Notes under the pieces: generated by a model
What the model was told of the DNA's origin: nothing
Database searches by the model: none
The model's input: only the letters and a program-made list of their open reading frames with translations
DNA from: Anthoceros angustus
Lineage: Eukaryota > Streptophyta > Anthocerotopsida > Anthocerotales > Anthocerotaceae
DNA: 64,000 bases
Assembly (NCBI GenBank): GCA_010909165.1
Contig: VJWM01000234.1
Span: 124,001 to 188,000 of the forward strand
Direction: 5' to 3'
In this document: in pieces, positions 1 through 11,837 of the stretch
How positions within the stretch are numbered: the stretch's first letter is position 1
Layout of the letters: every line of letters begins with the position of its first letter
Made by a program: the position numbers and the translations under genes

Positions 1-540
1 CGTGCTCACTGAGCAACGCAGGAAGAGGCGACCACTGTGGACGAGAGCAGTCGCAACTCCCAGAGGCTGGCAGCCCAACAACCACGCTGGCCGAGCTTCT
101 GACTCAAGGAACCAAGAGGCGGAAGCGCCCAGACTTGCTGGGCCGTGTTCTTGCCTCCGCTGACCTGAAAGTGGAGGCGGAGGAAGCAAGAAGGCGGAAA
201 GGACACCGCCCAAGTGAGGGAGGGCATCAACAGCCCCCACCCGAGCCTGGCCCTGCCTCCGACCGGAGGGGCAGGGCCAGCCCCGACCCTTCACTCTCCC
301 GAGCCCTGTGCGGAGGAGGGCGGAGAAGGAGTCATACCAAGAGGGCCAAAGAAGTAGAGGCTCCGGATCACACTTCAGACCCGAGGTCCCCGATTGATCC
401 CGGAGTAGTCCGACTCCCTCCCGACCGCAGACGGTCCTTGATTGGACGATCGGGAGATGCCCACCTGACTTCGGTATCTCCGGGCGGCCAGGAAGAAACA
501 CTGGGAGTTACATACTCGCCTCGTGGTAGATATAGCGAAT
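1..540 (+). repeat. GC-rich fragment related to the gypsy accessory ORF
   Basis: This GC-rich segment has an open frame at 135-596 whose product is Arg-, Pro- and Glu-rich with no recognisable domain. Around 380-470 it shares a motif (ACCCGAGGTCCC followed by GATTG) and the next roughly 80 bases with 48020-48110, which lies in another coiled-coil ORF copy. I read it as a fragment of the accessory ORF carried in the gypsy LTRs, truncated by the window edge and joined to the end of a minus-strand copia element. The assignment rests on this one similarity. Confidence 0.4.
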
Positions 541-1865
541 GCACGATCGCAAACGAGATCGCCATGAGATCGCCTCCAAAGCACGTGAAGACATAACTCG
601 ATGTGGACCTCCTTTGTCCATATCCTCATAATCAGATCTGTACCCAACCACACATGCATCTTCACTACCAAAACATATGCACAAAAGCTTTTGTACCATT
701 CGGATACCTCATAACTCCTTTTCACGCCTCCCAATGCTTCTTGCGAGGTTTGACATAAACACCGCTAACCACTCCACTGCAAAGGCAATGGCGTGTAGCA
801 ATCATTGCATACATCAAACTCCCTCTGGTGATGAGTATGGGACCTTCTCCATTTCGACTTTGTCCTCCTCGAGCTTGGGCAATCCGGCTTGAAAGTTTCA
901 CATATGGAGGCAATGGGTACCCAATGGTTTCTTCCATGTTGAAGCGTTGAAGCACTGTGTTAATGTATTAAAATGCGAGACAAATAAAGCGGCGCTTGTA
1001 TGCATTCGGCGAATCGCATGCCAAGTATATGGCTCGCCTCTCCCAAGTCATTTTCAAAGTGAGCATTCAACTTTGACTTCAAGAAATCTCATCGATCTTG
1101 TTAATTAGCATATCATCATAGAGGATCAAAATGAGCAAGCTTTGATCCTTAGCTTGCTCGTATAGAGGCAATGATCCTCTCATCGCTTCGTTTGTAGCCT
1201 TGAGAAAGCATAAATGAGTGGAACTTGTGATACCACTCTCGGGTTCTGTTTCAAACCATAAATCCTCAACCGCACACGGATGCTCTTTGCCCTTCTCAAC
1301 AAAACCTTAGTCTTTGCATGTACGTCCTCTTGAAGGTCACCATGCAAGAATGCCGTCTTGACATCCATCGTACAAGTTCCATATCATTCCCAAAGCAAGA
1401 ACACATAAAGTTGTCATTTTGACTCTTTGGTGAGAAAATCTCATCAAAGTCAATGCACAGTTGTTGCTTGAAACCCTTAGCAACCAATCGTGCCTTGTAC
1501 TTTGGTTTGCCATCATGAGGTATGACCTTCATCTTGTACACCCATTTGCGGTAGTGCCTTCTTATCCAACACCAACTCCCAAGTTTGGTTCTTATCGTGA
1601 TCATTACATTGCATGGCCTTCTCCCACTCTCTTTGTTACTCGTTGACATGGCCTCTTTGTAAGAAGAGGGTTCCCCACAATCTGTCCATAATCCGAGATG
1701 GATCATACACAGGAGGTGGTGTAATCTGCCCGCGACTCTGACCACCTCTATAGGGTGCTTGTTCGACTCTTGGTTCATCTCGTGGAGGAATGTGCTCACA
1801 TTACCACAGTTATCAACCTGATGATCATGTCCATCTTCTTGGAAGATCACCCTTCGCACCTCCAC
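541..1865 (-). pseudogene. Ty1/copia reverse transcriptase-RNase H remnant
   Basis: Reading the minus strand from 1865 downwards, the frame shows copia RT motifs. A linker with KYKARLVAKGF is followed by the DFDEIFSP segment, MDVKTAFLHGDL and YGLKQ. RNase H follows near 600-960, with GSLMYAMIATR, a KKHWEA segment and a degraded GYxSDYxxDMDKRRSTSGYVF-like stretch. The domain order is normal for copia pol. Several frameshifts and stops separate the blocks, so no functional polyprotein is encoded. The end near 541 is abrupt and no 3' LTR is seen below it. The matching 5' LTR is at 4251-4485. Confidence 0.85.
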
Positions 1866-3000
1866 GGTTGGAGTAGGCTTCGCATCTTGTTCTCATTGAA
1901 GAACACGTCGTTAGTCTGAACAACCTTTCTAGCTCTGGATCCCACAAGCGGTATCCCATCACTCACGAATCATAGCCAAGAAAAATACATTTCTTGGACT
2001 TAGGTGCCAACTTGTCGAAACTCTTTTGGAACATGGCGGTATGCCTCACAAAACACTTTCGCAGATGCTTGTAGGATGGTTTCTTTCGGACCATAGCTCC
2101 TGGAACACCTTTTCAATGACCTTATTAGGAGATCATTAATAAGATGAACTGCGATGAACAATACGCCCAAAACCCATTAGGCAATCGAGTTTGACAACAC
2201 TCGCATCCTCTCTGAATGGTTACATTCTCATCCGTCACCATTTTGTGGAGGAGTATCTGGTATGATCTTTGATTCTCTTTTGATTGGAATCACGGAATGG
2301 GAAAGCTTTGAAACATACTCTCCACCATTATCGTCATGACACTTCAATCTGGTGATTCTCTACAAGGGTGACAAATTTAAAAACAGTCGAACTTCATCCT
2401 TTTTCCTCAAAGGATAAACCCACACCTTGCGTGAGAAATCATCTATGAAAGTGACAAAATAGGAGGCCGCCTAATGATGCGATGAGCATAGGTCCACATA
2501 CATCACATGAACCAACTCAAGAGGTTTACTTCTACTTTTACTCTTGTTCGATGTGATGATTTTGTCATTTTCCCATATAAGCAGTGCTCACACATCGAGA
2601 GAAGTTAAGAATAGGATATAACGAGCGAGATAAAACCTTCATTCCCTTAGACACATATGTCCTGCAATGCCACAAGGAAACATTTGGTGCTCATTATATC
2701 ACATGATCTTTTGGATGTTTACAAGTGAGTACAAAGTGCCACACTTGATCCGAAACTAAGAGAACCTTTGGAGATCTTCCAAGAGTGATCCCCAAACCAG
2801 CGTAAGTAATCCAGCATCCGCTAATCATGCTCTTTGTCAACTTGAACATGCCTAACGTCCTTGACATGAATGAAGATCCGTTGTCAAACTTGAGTTGCGC
2901 ACATCGCTGCGATCGGCATGCGTAGTTATTTCAAGCCTAACGCATCCTTTCCTTGTAGCATCATCGTGCTAAACCACTCTCTATGAGGAGTAACATGGAA
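1866..3000 (-). pseudogene. Ty1/copia integrase remnant
   Basis: Minus-strand integrase of the same element. Around 2200-2400 an HDDNGGEYVS-like catalytic block (normally SDNGGEY) is followed by a PDTPPQNG block (normally TPQQNG), the hallmarks of the copia integrase core. The region joining integrase to RT lies at 1880-2150. The frame is broken many times and no ORF longer than about 60 codons survives. The gene sits between gag (upstream on this strand) and RT, the expected order. Confidence 0.7.
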
Positions 3001-3815
3001 AGATGCACGAGTCAATTATCAATTGCGAATAAATGACTATCCACGGTATTAATTGCGGCATTCAAGTAAGAGATAAGGACATCTCCCTCTCAAATTTAAC
3101 TCTTCCAACGAAATTATTCTTGTCCTGCTTCTTCTCTTTTCCTTGGTCCTTTTGAACTTCGCACTCTCTTTGAAGTGACCTTTTGTGACAATAGTGACAC
3201 TCCACATTCTTATTCGACTACAGTTTACTTTCTGAGAAAAGCACATCCGGTTGCTTCCCATGATGGACCTCCCTCTCACTATGAGGGCACTGGAACCTTT
3301 GGAAGGTTCCATATTTTTCTGTTCACCTCCTCGGTTAACGAGGCTACCTTCTACATTACTGATGGTAAGACCACTAGCGAGGCGAGTAAGTGAAATTACT
3401 GTCCCAACTCTCTACGGTAATGTGACCCAGCGCATAGCTCTCACGGAATGCAGGAATGCGATACCTTGAGATGAGGAGTGGTGAAAATAGTATTGAAATC
3501 ATTCGGATGATCGGACATCCTTCCTTCCTTCATCTTCAAGTCCACTCAACCAATACGAACCCGCACAGCTTCTGCATCTGGTCGCTGACCACGCCAGGGT
3601 TTGTGGTCTTATCTTTGCGTTGAAGTACAATTTTGTGATATTAGCATGATAGTGAATCTATGAGCTCATCCGGTCCCGCCACTCATCCGCCATACTATAC
3701 GCTTTGGCCCCAGGCGATGCTTTACGCACTGGAACATTATACACTTGTTCTTTCCAGCAGGAAGTTAGTACCATCTAACTTCGATATTGACATGGCGTTT
3801 TCATTGATGAAGACA
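3001..3815 (-). pseudogene. Ty1/copia gag with CCHC zinc knuckle
   Basis: Minus-strand gag. The start is probably the ATG near 3797, giving MSISKLDGTNF, typical of the copia gag N-terminus in which a 'KLDGTNF.W' block opens the domain. Near 3150-3200 a CHYCHK...REC knuckle is visible, followed by a Lys-rich tail, as in the nucleocapsid part of gag. Frameshifts separate the two ends. Gag would package the element RNA into cytoplasmic virus-like particles; this copy cannot do so. Confidence 0.75.
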
Positions 3816-4250
3816 TTTAAAAAACGTCTGATAAACACCGCACCGCCTTGTTCGTCAAGAAAAGCGATCGTGCGTGCCCGTTTATTTTTGTTGTTATTTC
3901 CACCGGGTATTCCGCTGAATATTTTGCCTTGGCTTACTTTCGCCGCTTCGATTATTTGTGCAGGTTCTTGAAACCGCCAGCGCTCGCCCCTTTCCTTCGC
4001 GGCGTTGCTCAGCAACTCTGCTTGCTGCGTACTACGGAGAGTCACTGGGGGTCAGCGCTGGTCATGGCTGGCCGTATGCCTGTGCCTGTGCGCCACGCTG
4101 CCGCGCCCCGCACTGCCGCTGCCCGGCCACAGGCCAGCCCAGCCTGCATGCAGCACCATGTGTGCCACATGCACGCGGCACCCATGACCCGGCATGTGTA
4201 CGCCTTGGCCCTCTGGCCCACGCCGTTGGCTTAGCCGGCGTCGGTGATCC
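3816..4250 (-). other. Untranslated leader of the minus-strand copia
   Basis: This interval lies between the LTR and the gag start of the element at 541-4485. It includes a very GC-rich stretch (about 3960-4250) rich in CACGC, GGCCAC and CTGCC. Overlapping plus-strand frames exist but look like by-products of base composition. I could not find a clear primer binding site, so its boundary with the LTR is uncertain. Confidence 0.4.
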
Positions 4251-4485
4251 ATGATATGGTGAAAGAGAGAGGAAGAGGAGGCAAGTAGCTCTTTCACATT
4301 GAGATGAGGCTTGAGGATGTATTTATACCTCTCCAACATGGCTCCCTAGGAAGCTCCACAAAAGCCACTAGGAAGGAGCACAAGAAGCTTCCTAGTGATT
4401 GCGCGGCTAAACTAATGATATAAGCGACACCTAACTTAGACTAAGTGTATTAGTCAAAGTACATTGAGCTTTAATACTCCTTACA
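4251..4485 (-). repeat. Copia 5' LTR remnant with TATA box
   Basis: On the minus strand the segment begins TGTAAGGAGTATTAAAGC at 4485, matching the TG start of an LTR. It contains a TATA box (TATAAAT, complement of 4321-4327) and the run of CTTCCTAG elements typical of a U3 promoter. Downstream are a leader and gag on the same strand. The 3' limit and PBS are not resolved. No second LTR is found below 541, so the element is truncated at its 3' side. Confidence 0.6.
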
Positions 4486-5465
4486 CGGACTCATTTAGAC
4501 AAAATTACACTTCGGGAGGAAGAGATCCATTTCAAACTGATCGATCCAAGGTAAAGGAAGGGCGAGTAGGCGATCACCGGAGCAAGGACACATCTGGAAC
4601 CGAGCACGTGAAAAGCACTCCACCAGGATGTGAAATTATCAACGGGAGGATACGGATTATTCCGACCCCAAGTGAGGAGTGACTACCTGGCGGAGAACAA
4701 CTGGATGCTGTACAAGACAGGAAGACGATAGCAAGGGAGAGGGCCCTCCGAACGACGAGGTGGTGGAGCCCGAAGAAGTGACCCGTTTCACCTCAAACGA
4801 GCTCTTCCGGGAGTGGGGAATGCGGGAGGATGAACCCCGGATGGAGGATGAAGGGTTTGGACGTAGCAAAGTTGCGAGGGAAAGGGAGACAGTCAATCCG
4901 AACGATGTAGAAGACGTGGAGGTACGACCTGGCAAGTTCCTAAAGTTCCGGAAGGGCATGCCAACGGAGTTGAAGCGAGACCTCACACAGCTGTTAGGGG
5001 AGTTCAGCGAGGTATTTGCTTTCAAGGTCACGGATATGAAGGGCATCCCGAAACAGTGGGGAGAACAGCGGATAGACCTAAAGTAAGGTGCTGCTGCAAG
5101 ACAAATCAATCCCAAACACTCGCTGAAGGTCAAGGAGGTCCTGGACAAATACTTGGAGGCGGACATCATCTTCCCGATCGTAAATAGCGAATGGGTAGCA
5201 TCCATTGTTGTGGTGCCAAGAAAATGTTCTCGATGATTCAAGGCCTCGCCAGATTGGAGGAAACTCAATGCCGCCACCGAGAAGGACCACTTTCCCATGC
5301 CTTTCGTGGATGACATACTGGACAAGGTGGCAGGCCGGAGTACTTACTCCTTCCTAGATGGCTACTCCGGCTATAATCAACTATACCGAGGAGCTCTGAT
5401 CGACAAGACAACGCTCACGACGAGTGGGGACGTCACACAAGAGAAGCGCCTCGATGACGGAGCGC
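4486..5465 (+). pseudogene. Gypsy pol, first part (element A), interrupted by copia
   Basis: A Ty3/gypsy protease-RT linker and the N-terminal part of RT. The frame at 4679-5086 ends with the linker block FSEVFAFKVTDMKGIP, which recurs in the other gypsy copies at 16140 and 60830. After a stop and frameshifts, 5100-5400 encodes a DKYLEADIIFPI segment, a W-RKLNAAT block and FLDGYSGYNQ. The sequence then becomes scrambled and stops at 5465, exactly where a copia LTR begins. RT resumes at 11838 with APGSF...FLDDFCVHG. The two halves are one RT split by the 5466-11832 insertion. Confidence 0.85.
5461..5465 (+). repeat. Target-site duplication AGCGC, left copy
   Basis: AGCGC immediately precedes the LTR start TGATGA. 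The same five bases follow the other LTR at 11833-11837. Five bases is the usual LTR-retrotransposon target duplication. Confidence 0.9.
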
Positions 5466-5736
5466 TGATGAAATATGACCTATTTAGGGCACTCTTCACT
5501 AGGGCACCTAAGACTATTAATTGATTTAGTTCTTAGGGCTTTAGGTAGTTTATTGAGTAGTTAAACCACTTAGAGGTTAGAACTACTTATGGTTACAACC
5601 ACCTTATGGTTATAACCACTTAGCCTATATAAAGGCTTTGTACTTTCTATTATTATCAATGCATACAACTCTTTTGTGCAAAGCTTTCTACTATCACTTG
5701 CTATGTTTTGCTACCTAGAGCTATGATTCATCATCA
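5466..5736 (+). repeat. Copia 5' LTR (with TATA box)
   Basis: 271 bp, bounded by TGATGA and TCATCA, with a TATATAAA box at 5626-5633. Upstream of the TATA box is a repeated GGTTACAACCA/GGTTATAACCA motif that may be a promoter element. It matches 11554-11832 along its whole length. Confidence 0.93.
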
Positions 5737-5748
5737 TGGTATCGAGCC
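5737..5748 (+). other. Primer binding site, initiator tRNA-Met type
   Basis: TGGTATCGAGCC follows the LTR end without spacing. It differs by one base from TGGTATCAGAGC-type sites that pair with the 3' end of plant initiator tRNA-Met and prime minus-strand DNA synthesis in copia elements. Confidence 0.85.
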
Positions 5749-6890
5749 TTTTCTGTTGCATTGGGCAACTTGACATCTGATCTACTCTTCTTCTTCATCT
5801 TCTTCTTCATTTCTTTTTAGAAGATGCATAGATTCTTTAGATTGCATGTCATAGATTGTCATCATGTTTGCAGTTCCTTAATCTTCAATAATGCACAGTG
5901 CATCCAATCCTTGCTTCAACGCGATGGACCCTTCAATCCTCGCAAGCAAGGCTATTGGAAGAAGATTAAGGCTGCAAGACAAGATACAGAATATAGGAAT
6001 GCAAAGATTAGAATTGCTAGGAAGTATAGCTAGATAGTAGGAGATTCTATACTTATTGCTAACTTCATTAGCTCTATTCTAATCAAAGTAGAAGATCAAG
6101 GAAGGCAGATAGAAATTGCTAGAAGAAACTTGCTTACTATCTTTAGTTTAAGTCAAGTGAAAGCAATAGAACTCGCTCTTGATCATATCCCAAATCTACA
6201 TGCGGTGTCCTCTTCCTCTTCGTCTCCAATGCGGAGTTCACAACAACGCAACAAGCATAGAGGATTTATCAAGAAGTGCGTGATCTCAATGGCGCCTCCG
6301 AGCCGATCCACACATGCCGAAATGTCTTCATCACAAACTTTCCCTTATTGCCGTCATCCCGACAAACACGCAGAGAAAAGATTCTTCTTGCTTTCCTTCT
6401 GATGTTCATGCATGATGATGAAATCGAGGCGCTCGCCTTTCTCTAAGCTGCAGTACATCATGAGCCCAAGTCCGATTCGGCCGGTGATATCTGGGAAGGC
6501 GGAAGGGAGCGAGGGCAGATGAAGTTCTCCTTCAATAGACACCTTATTCCACCAAACAAATCTCATGGCGAATCCACCTCTTCCACGCCTTCGGAGGTAA
6601 CAAAAGAGTGGAATTATTTGTAATTGGTGCGAATTCCTAATCACATGGAAAAGTAGAAAGAAGAAGAATGGGAACCTAGATCGAGGCCCGCCGCTCATGT
6701 TGCTTGAAGAAACACTCTTCATCAACAACACGTGCTCACTATTTGCCTTGCATCCTCTAAGCCGGCCACCGCTTATTGGTACAGACGGTGGAGCAACATC
6801 ACATATCTGCTACAACAAAGACTCCTTGAGTCATACACAGAAGATGGACTCATAGATTCTTGGTGATCACACATTATCTAGCCTCCCAAC
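5749..6890 (+). pseudogene. Copia leader and gag remnant
   Basis: Short plus-strand frames at 5824-6033 and 6130-6402 encode pieces such as YWKKIKAARQDTEYR that look like leader or N-terminal gag. A degraded knuckle with a CNWC core and a KKKNGNLDRG tail lies near 6610-6690. There is no continuous gag frame. A minus-strand frame at 6354-6731 overlaps but is a shadow. Position and strand fit gag between the PBS and the protease-integrase region. Confidence 0.5.
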
Positions 6891-7960
6891 ATTGCCAACC
6901 AACACACGATGCTCGCATTGTAGATTAGGTCATCCTAATGTGATTACTCCATGTCTAGAGACAACCTTCACCCTGTCTCCAGTTCACAACTTAGATTGGT
7001 GAAAACCATTGTCCTCACAAAACATCACCAAGAACCTTTCAAAATCCATCTCCTGCCAAGTCACCTTTAGAATAGAACACATACATTTGTGGATCTCTAC
7101 ACCCTAATGGTAGTAGATGCTTCAACTTTTACCGAATTCCGTAGCCTCTCCACATCCTCACCCAAAAGAGTGAAACTTATCGCAATTCAGGATTATAGCT
7201 GGTCACCTTAAGAAAACTCAGAGACAACTCACACACCTTGTTCCCCAAGGTTCACACTTAGAGCTGCAGTCACAAAAGCATCCATCACCAAAATCCATTT
7301 GAAAGTCACTAGAATCCCCTCCAAAGACACATAGTAGATACTTAACTTATCTTGGTGGATCCTTCTCTCCACCCTCTCTCTCGCATGTTGTTGCTCCTCT
7401 CTCATCGGATTTCTGGCATGGGCGTAAAGGCTTCTGATCACAAACTCAAGACCTTACGTTCCGACAACGGTGGAGTTTACATCTCATAGATTTGCTGAAT
7501 TTTGTCGAGCAGGCGTAGCTCAACAAGTGTAGTATACACTCCTCAGAAATGGCGTGTGAAAATAAGAATCTCCGCCTCCAAGAGATCACGGGTTGCTGTT
7601 AACACAAGCTAACTTATCCAAAGCTTATTGGTGAGGCCCTCCTTACGACAACCTATCTCATGAATCGCGACTTCGAGTTCAAGGTATGACTCCATATGAA
7701 GCATTCACCGGCAACAAGCCTTCCATAGATCACCTTGATTTTTGGATCTCAGCATATGTCTTTATCCCTAAAGTACAACGAAGTTAGATCCAAAAATGCC
7801 AAATATCTATTTGGCTACACAAGGCATCAAAGGTTACAAGCTATTTGAACCCACCACGGAAGCTTATATATGCCGAGTGTTACTTTTCATGAGTCTTACC
7901 TCTTTTCCCCAGTGGGGGTGGTACATCCGAGGGCGTCTCTTCCAAGAGCCCTCGAGATAC
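6891..7960 (+). pseudogene. Copia integrase remnant
   Basis: The plus strand has a degraded HCRLGHPN-like GAG-pre-integrase block near 6915-6940. The integrase core follows at 7445-7570, with LRSDNGG and YTPQ blocks. Further on are a TTYLMNR-like segment and a GMTPYEAFTGNKPS block (about 7690-7730). The GYTQGIKGYKLF and VTFHESYLFPQW end block is near 7805-7925. The order matches copia exactly. Frameshifts and stops break it into pieces of fewer than 70 codons. Confidence 0.8.
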
Positions 7961-8199
7961 CTCCTCATTTGATGATATCGATTATATCACTCAATTTCCA
8001 GTTCACTGCTCGTGTTCCGTAGTTGAACCTCTTGCGGAGGAGGAGGAGTTAGCATCTATTCCATGAAACACCACCGGATGGCGACAACATTCAAGTCGAG
8101 GAGCCGGTTGACACTCTTATGAAGAGCATGATGACCCTCCGTGAATGACATGGAGCACCATGATCCTATTGATGTTCCTCCGATGGAAGATGCACCGTA

Positions 8200-9840
8200 A
8201 CCTACACAAAGGTACAACTTAAGAACCCGTCCGCAATCCCGGACCCGCGGGATGGAAGGAACCTCCTTTAGGATATCTAGCTGTTTTGATGATCCTATTC
8301 CCCTGTATCACTTTACTCACAAGCTGTATACAGGCAACCATAGATCAAGAACCTCTTACCTTAAAACAAGCTTTCTCTTCTCCGAAAAGCCTTATGGAAG
8401 GTAGTAGATTCGAATATAACTCTCTCATTAGTAACTCTACATGGGAATTGGTTAAGCCACCTAAGGGTAGGAAGATAGTCACCAAATGGGTATTCAAAAA
8501 TTAAGAGAAAAGGAGATGGTTCCATTGAGAGATACACGCGCCTTGTGGCGATTCACCCGGATCGGGTTTAGATTACCTCCCATGGGCCATTCCAGAGTAA
8601 AGTTTGCTTCCCTTAGAATAATCTTCGCCTTATGACCCATCATGATCTTGAGCTCCATATGATGGATGTGAAGACAACATATCTCTATGGCCGTCTTCAA
8701 GAAGAAATCTACATGAAACAGCCCAAGGTTATGAGGTTAAAGGCAAGGAAGATTGGGTATGCAGACTAATTAAAGGCTTGTATGGCCTTAAGCAATCGGT
8801 AAAATTGGAATATGGACATACATGTGAAACTCATCAAAGAGGCTTCCGCAAAGTGATGCCGATGCATGCATGTATATCCTAATATCGCAATGATACCTTT
8901 TACTTATTGCTCTCGTCGACGTATGGCCACAAACTCTCTTACTCTCCTAGCCGAGATCAAAAGTCGGCTCAAGACTTTTATGAAATGTCGATTTAGAGAA
9001 ATGACATATGCACTTGGTGTCAACATTATTAGAGATCGAGCAAACAAGACTCGAGTATTGTTCAAACCAAGTACATTAAAGAAAGTTTAACCAAGTTTGG
9101 ACTTGAAGATGCGAAACGCTACACCTTTGCTAGCGGGGTCAGCTTACCATGGATATGAGTCCAAAGACAAGACAAGATAAGTTGGAAATGTCGCATCCCA
9201 TATCGACATCTTGTTGGCACACTTATATATTTATCCAACTTTACTCGACCAGATATATCTTTCGGTCATTCACAATTCACGGAGAACCACGGGCGTGAAC
9301 ACCGGATGTCAACTAAGCGCATATTCGATACCTCAAGGGTACCATGCACAGGATTGACATTCAAGTATACACCGAGCATAAAGAGGCGTTGACATTAACT
9401 TACGCCGACTATCTTTGGTGGACCTCGTGATCCGTGTCGAGTTACGTCGCTATTGGGGAGCACGATATCTGGTCAAGTAAGAAACAACCAACCATAGCCT
9501 TGTCCAAGCCGAGTCGAGTATAGAGTACTAACCTCAGTTGCTAAAGACATAGTATGGACTAGGCTAACCTTGAGTGAACTTCATCACAAGCAGGAAAAGC
9601 CCACCTTGTTGTTGAGTGATAGTCAGGGAGCTATAGCCTTGTCAAGGAACCCTGTCTTCCACTCTAGAACTAAACATATTGCGTTGTCGAATATCATTAC
9701 ATCGGAGAGAAAATAGAGGATAAAACTATAGATATTAGTTATGTTCAAACTTTAGATAACGCAGTTGATTTATTAACAAAGTCACTAGGCATTGAACGCA
9801 GAAACATATGAAATGTTTAGGTATATTGGACACATTGTCT
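8200..9840 (+). pseudogene. Copia reverse transcriptase-RNase H remnant
   Basis: The intact piece at 8286-8504 carries the classic copia RT opener (EYNSLISNSTWELV, then KIVTKWVFK). Later blocks are MDVKT (8660), LIKGLYGLKQS (8770) and a GVNIIRD segment (9020). RNase H follows at 9500-9720, with a LLSDSQGAIALSRNPVFHSR run and a TKHI block. The end near 9780-9800 encodes LLTKSLG-like sequence. At least ten frame breaks are needed to read through it. Domain order and strand agree with the integrase upstream. Confidence 0.85.
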
Positions 9841-11539
9841 AAGCCTCCACTATAGTTCATCCTAGCGACTAAATTGGTCTACTTGAGATAACCTTAGTAA
9901 GTCCAATATTCTATTCTAAGTCTTGAACAATCATCCTCAATCTCTTAACATAGGCTTTATCCTCGTCCTCTCCTTCATACATAGTTGAGGCTCTAGAAAA
10001 TAATATTAAAATATTAAATAATATTTTGCTAATTAAAACTTTTCCATATTTTCTTAACCTCAAGAATACTCACGATAGACATGGATCATATGCGGAAATT
10101 CTTCACAGCATACATAACATATCATGTATCTTAGTTTCACCGGCAAACATAGGAGCATGGTGGTGCAATTCTCCCTTTCATATTAGTGATTATATAGATG
10201 AGCTTCACATCATCACCCTTGGGATATATGCGGGTTTCCGAACCCTATGTTTCCTATTCTATGTGTCTTCTTGGGGCGGAAAAGAAACCTAAAAATGGGC
10301 AAGTTTTAGCAAGAGAAAAATAAGTTAGAACACCTTTTTAGAATCACAAAAGCATGTCTACCTTTTCATTTTTCTCATTTTCTTCATTTTCATTTTCATT
10401 TTCCTTTTTCCCATAATTTTCCATACATAAATCTGCAAAAATAGTATCAGAAAATTCATCACAATTAATATTTTTGAAACTGAAAATGGTCATTTGAAGA
10501 TGCCCACAAACGGGCTTACAACTAGGTGCCTCTCCCTCATGACAAAGGGGGCATCCATCTGCTCAAGGTGCCTCCCTTCACGGAGGAATGCCTTATACCA
10601 TATCTTACTTGAGATTCAGCCTCTCCATCATGAGCGGGAAGCCCTTCAATGAAGATTCTTCCAAGCACTTGATCGAGAGAACAATCTCGATTTCTTCTCC
10701 ACAAGCTTTTGAATCTTCCTCGACGATCTCTCTCACACGTGGTGACGACATTTGATTGAGTGCTTGGGATTAGCGAGCACTTTGAGACAAATTGAGACAA
10801 GACATGGGGCATCTTTAATTTTCCGGCTTGGGTGAGACACTCCGCATATGGCAGCACTCACACATCAATTGGCGATCTTCCGGCACTGCGACACCTCCAC
10901 CTCTCCGGTGACTTCAACATCAACGAGCTCCGGACCACTTCATCCCACGAAAGCGTGGTGGGCTCTCCACAAAGGTTGGAATCCATTTAGAGGCGGGAGG
11001 ATCACACGCCGAGGGGCGTCTGCTCTTGAGCGCGTCCCTCCCCGGGCGCCTCCTCTTCTTCTTCCACGCGTGGCCACTTCTACATGGCCGCACCACCGGG
11101 ATCCAGCACATGGGCGGGCGCCCGAGGGCCCGCGCCCTCCTGGCGCGCCCCCCAGTTTCTGGGCCATAGGCCAAGTTCTTTCTTTGCGGGAGCGCGGGAG
11201 GCGGGGAGGCGAGGCGAGGGAGGAATAAAACCGTATGGGAGGGTACATAACCCCCCCATGGCATACGGCATCATATGGCATGCCCATTAATGGGTTTTCA
11301 CTTTTACCTCTTGGTTTTTTAAGATTAACCTAGTTTAAGTTTTACTTTTACCTTTTTACCTTGTTTGGAATTTACCATTTCCTAATTAAGTTTTTGGTAA
11401 TTAATTTTGATTACATTAAATTCTGCTTAAATGTAACTTAAGCCAGTTTTAATTGTTTTCTTAGTTGGATAGCTTTCAAGTTAGTGGGAGCTAACTAGCC
11501 TTTTAGTCTCATTTTGAAGCCATTCTTCACACCTAGTTC
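9841..11539 (+). other. Copia 3' non-coding region, 1.7 kb
   Basis: Between the RNase H end and the polypurine tract lie AT-rich sequence (9950-10500), mixed sequence (10500-10900), a sharply GC-rich block (10960-11230, rich in CGCC and GGGCG) and AT-rich sequence again (11290-11540). Open frames of 60-126 codons exist on both strands across the GC-rich block, but they overlap each other and match nothing I recognise. Most copia elements have only a short stretch here, so an additional inserted or captured fragment is likely. Confidence 0.5.
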
Positions 11540-11553
11540 ATAGTGAGTGGGAG
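11540..11553 (+). other. Polypurine tract of the nested copia
   Basis: A purine-rich run ending GTGAGTGGGAG lies directly before the right LTR, where plus-strand DNA synthesis is primed. Confidence 0.8.
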
Positions 11554-11832
11554 TGATGAAATATGACCTATTTAGGGCACTCTTCACTAGGGCACCTAAG
11601 GCTATTAATTAATTTAGTTCTTAGGGCTTTAGGTAGTTTAATGAGTAGTTGTTACAACCACTTAGAGGTTAGAACTACTTATGGTTACAACCACCTTATG
11701 GTTATAACCACCTAGCCTATATAAAGGCTTTGTACTTTCTATTATTATCAATGCATACAACTCTTTTTGTGCAAAGCTTTCTACTATCTGCTTGCTATGT
11801 TTTGCTACCTAGAGCAGCTATGATTCTCATCA
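11554..11832 (+). repeat. Copia 3' LTR
   Basis: 279 bp, TGATGA to TCATCA, TATATAAA at 11718-11725. It matches the left LTR; the differences include a four-base GTTA, a CAG and single-base gains, so they are mainly indels. Confidence 0.93.
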
Positions 11833-11837
11833 AGCGC
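11833..11837 (+). repeat. Target-site duplication AGCGC, right copy
   Basis: It repeats 5461-5465 and is followed directly by the continuation of gypsy A RT. Confidence 0.9.

Larger units (their letters stand above)
5466..11832 (+). mobile_element. Complete Ty1/copia retrotransposon nested in gypsy A
   Basis: A 6,367-bp element with two nearly identical LTRs (5466-5736 and 11554-11832), each starting TGATGA and ending TCATCA. It has a tRNA-iMet-type PBS (TGGTATCGAGCC) directly after the left LTR, a purine-rich tract before the right LTR and flanking AGCGC duplications. Internally it has gag, integrase and RT-RNase H remnants in copia order on the plus strand. The frames are broken throughout, so it is non-autonomous now. 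The LTRs differ by only a handful of substitutions and a few small indels, which suggests a recent insertion and clashes with the heavily broken coding region. Confidence 0.93.

Noticed and set aside
4657-5325. 222-codon minus-strand ORF
   Set aside because: Antisense to gypsy A RT, whose motifs recur at 16040 and 60870 on the plus strand.
6354-6731. 125-codon minus-strand ORF inside the nested copia
   Set aside because: Opposite to the element's coding strand and overlapping the degraded gag knuckle; no domain.
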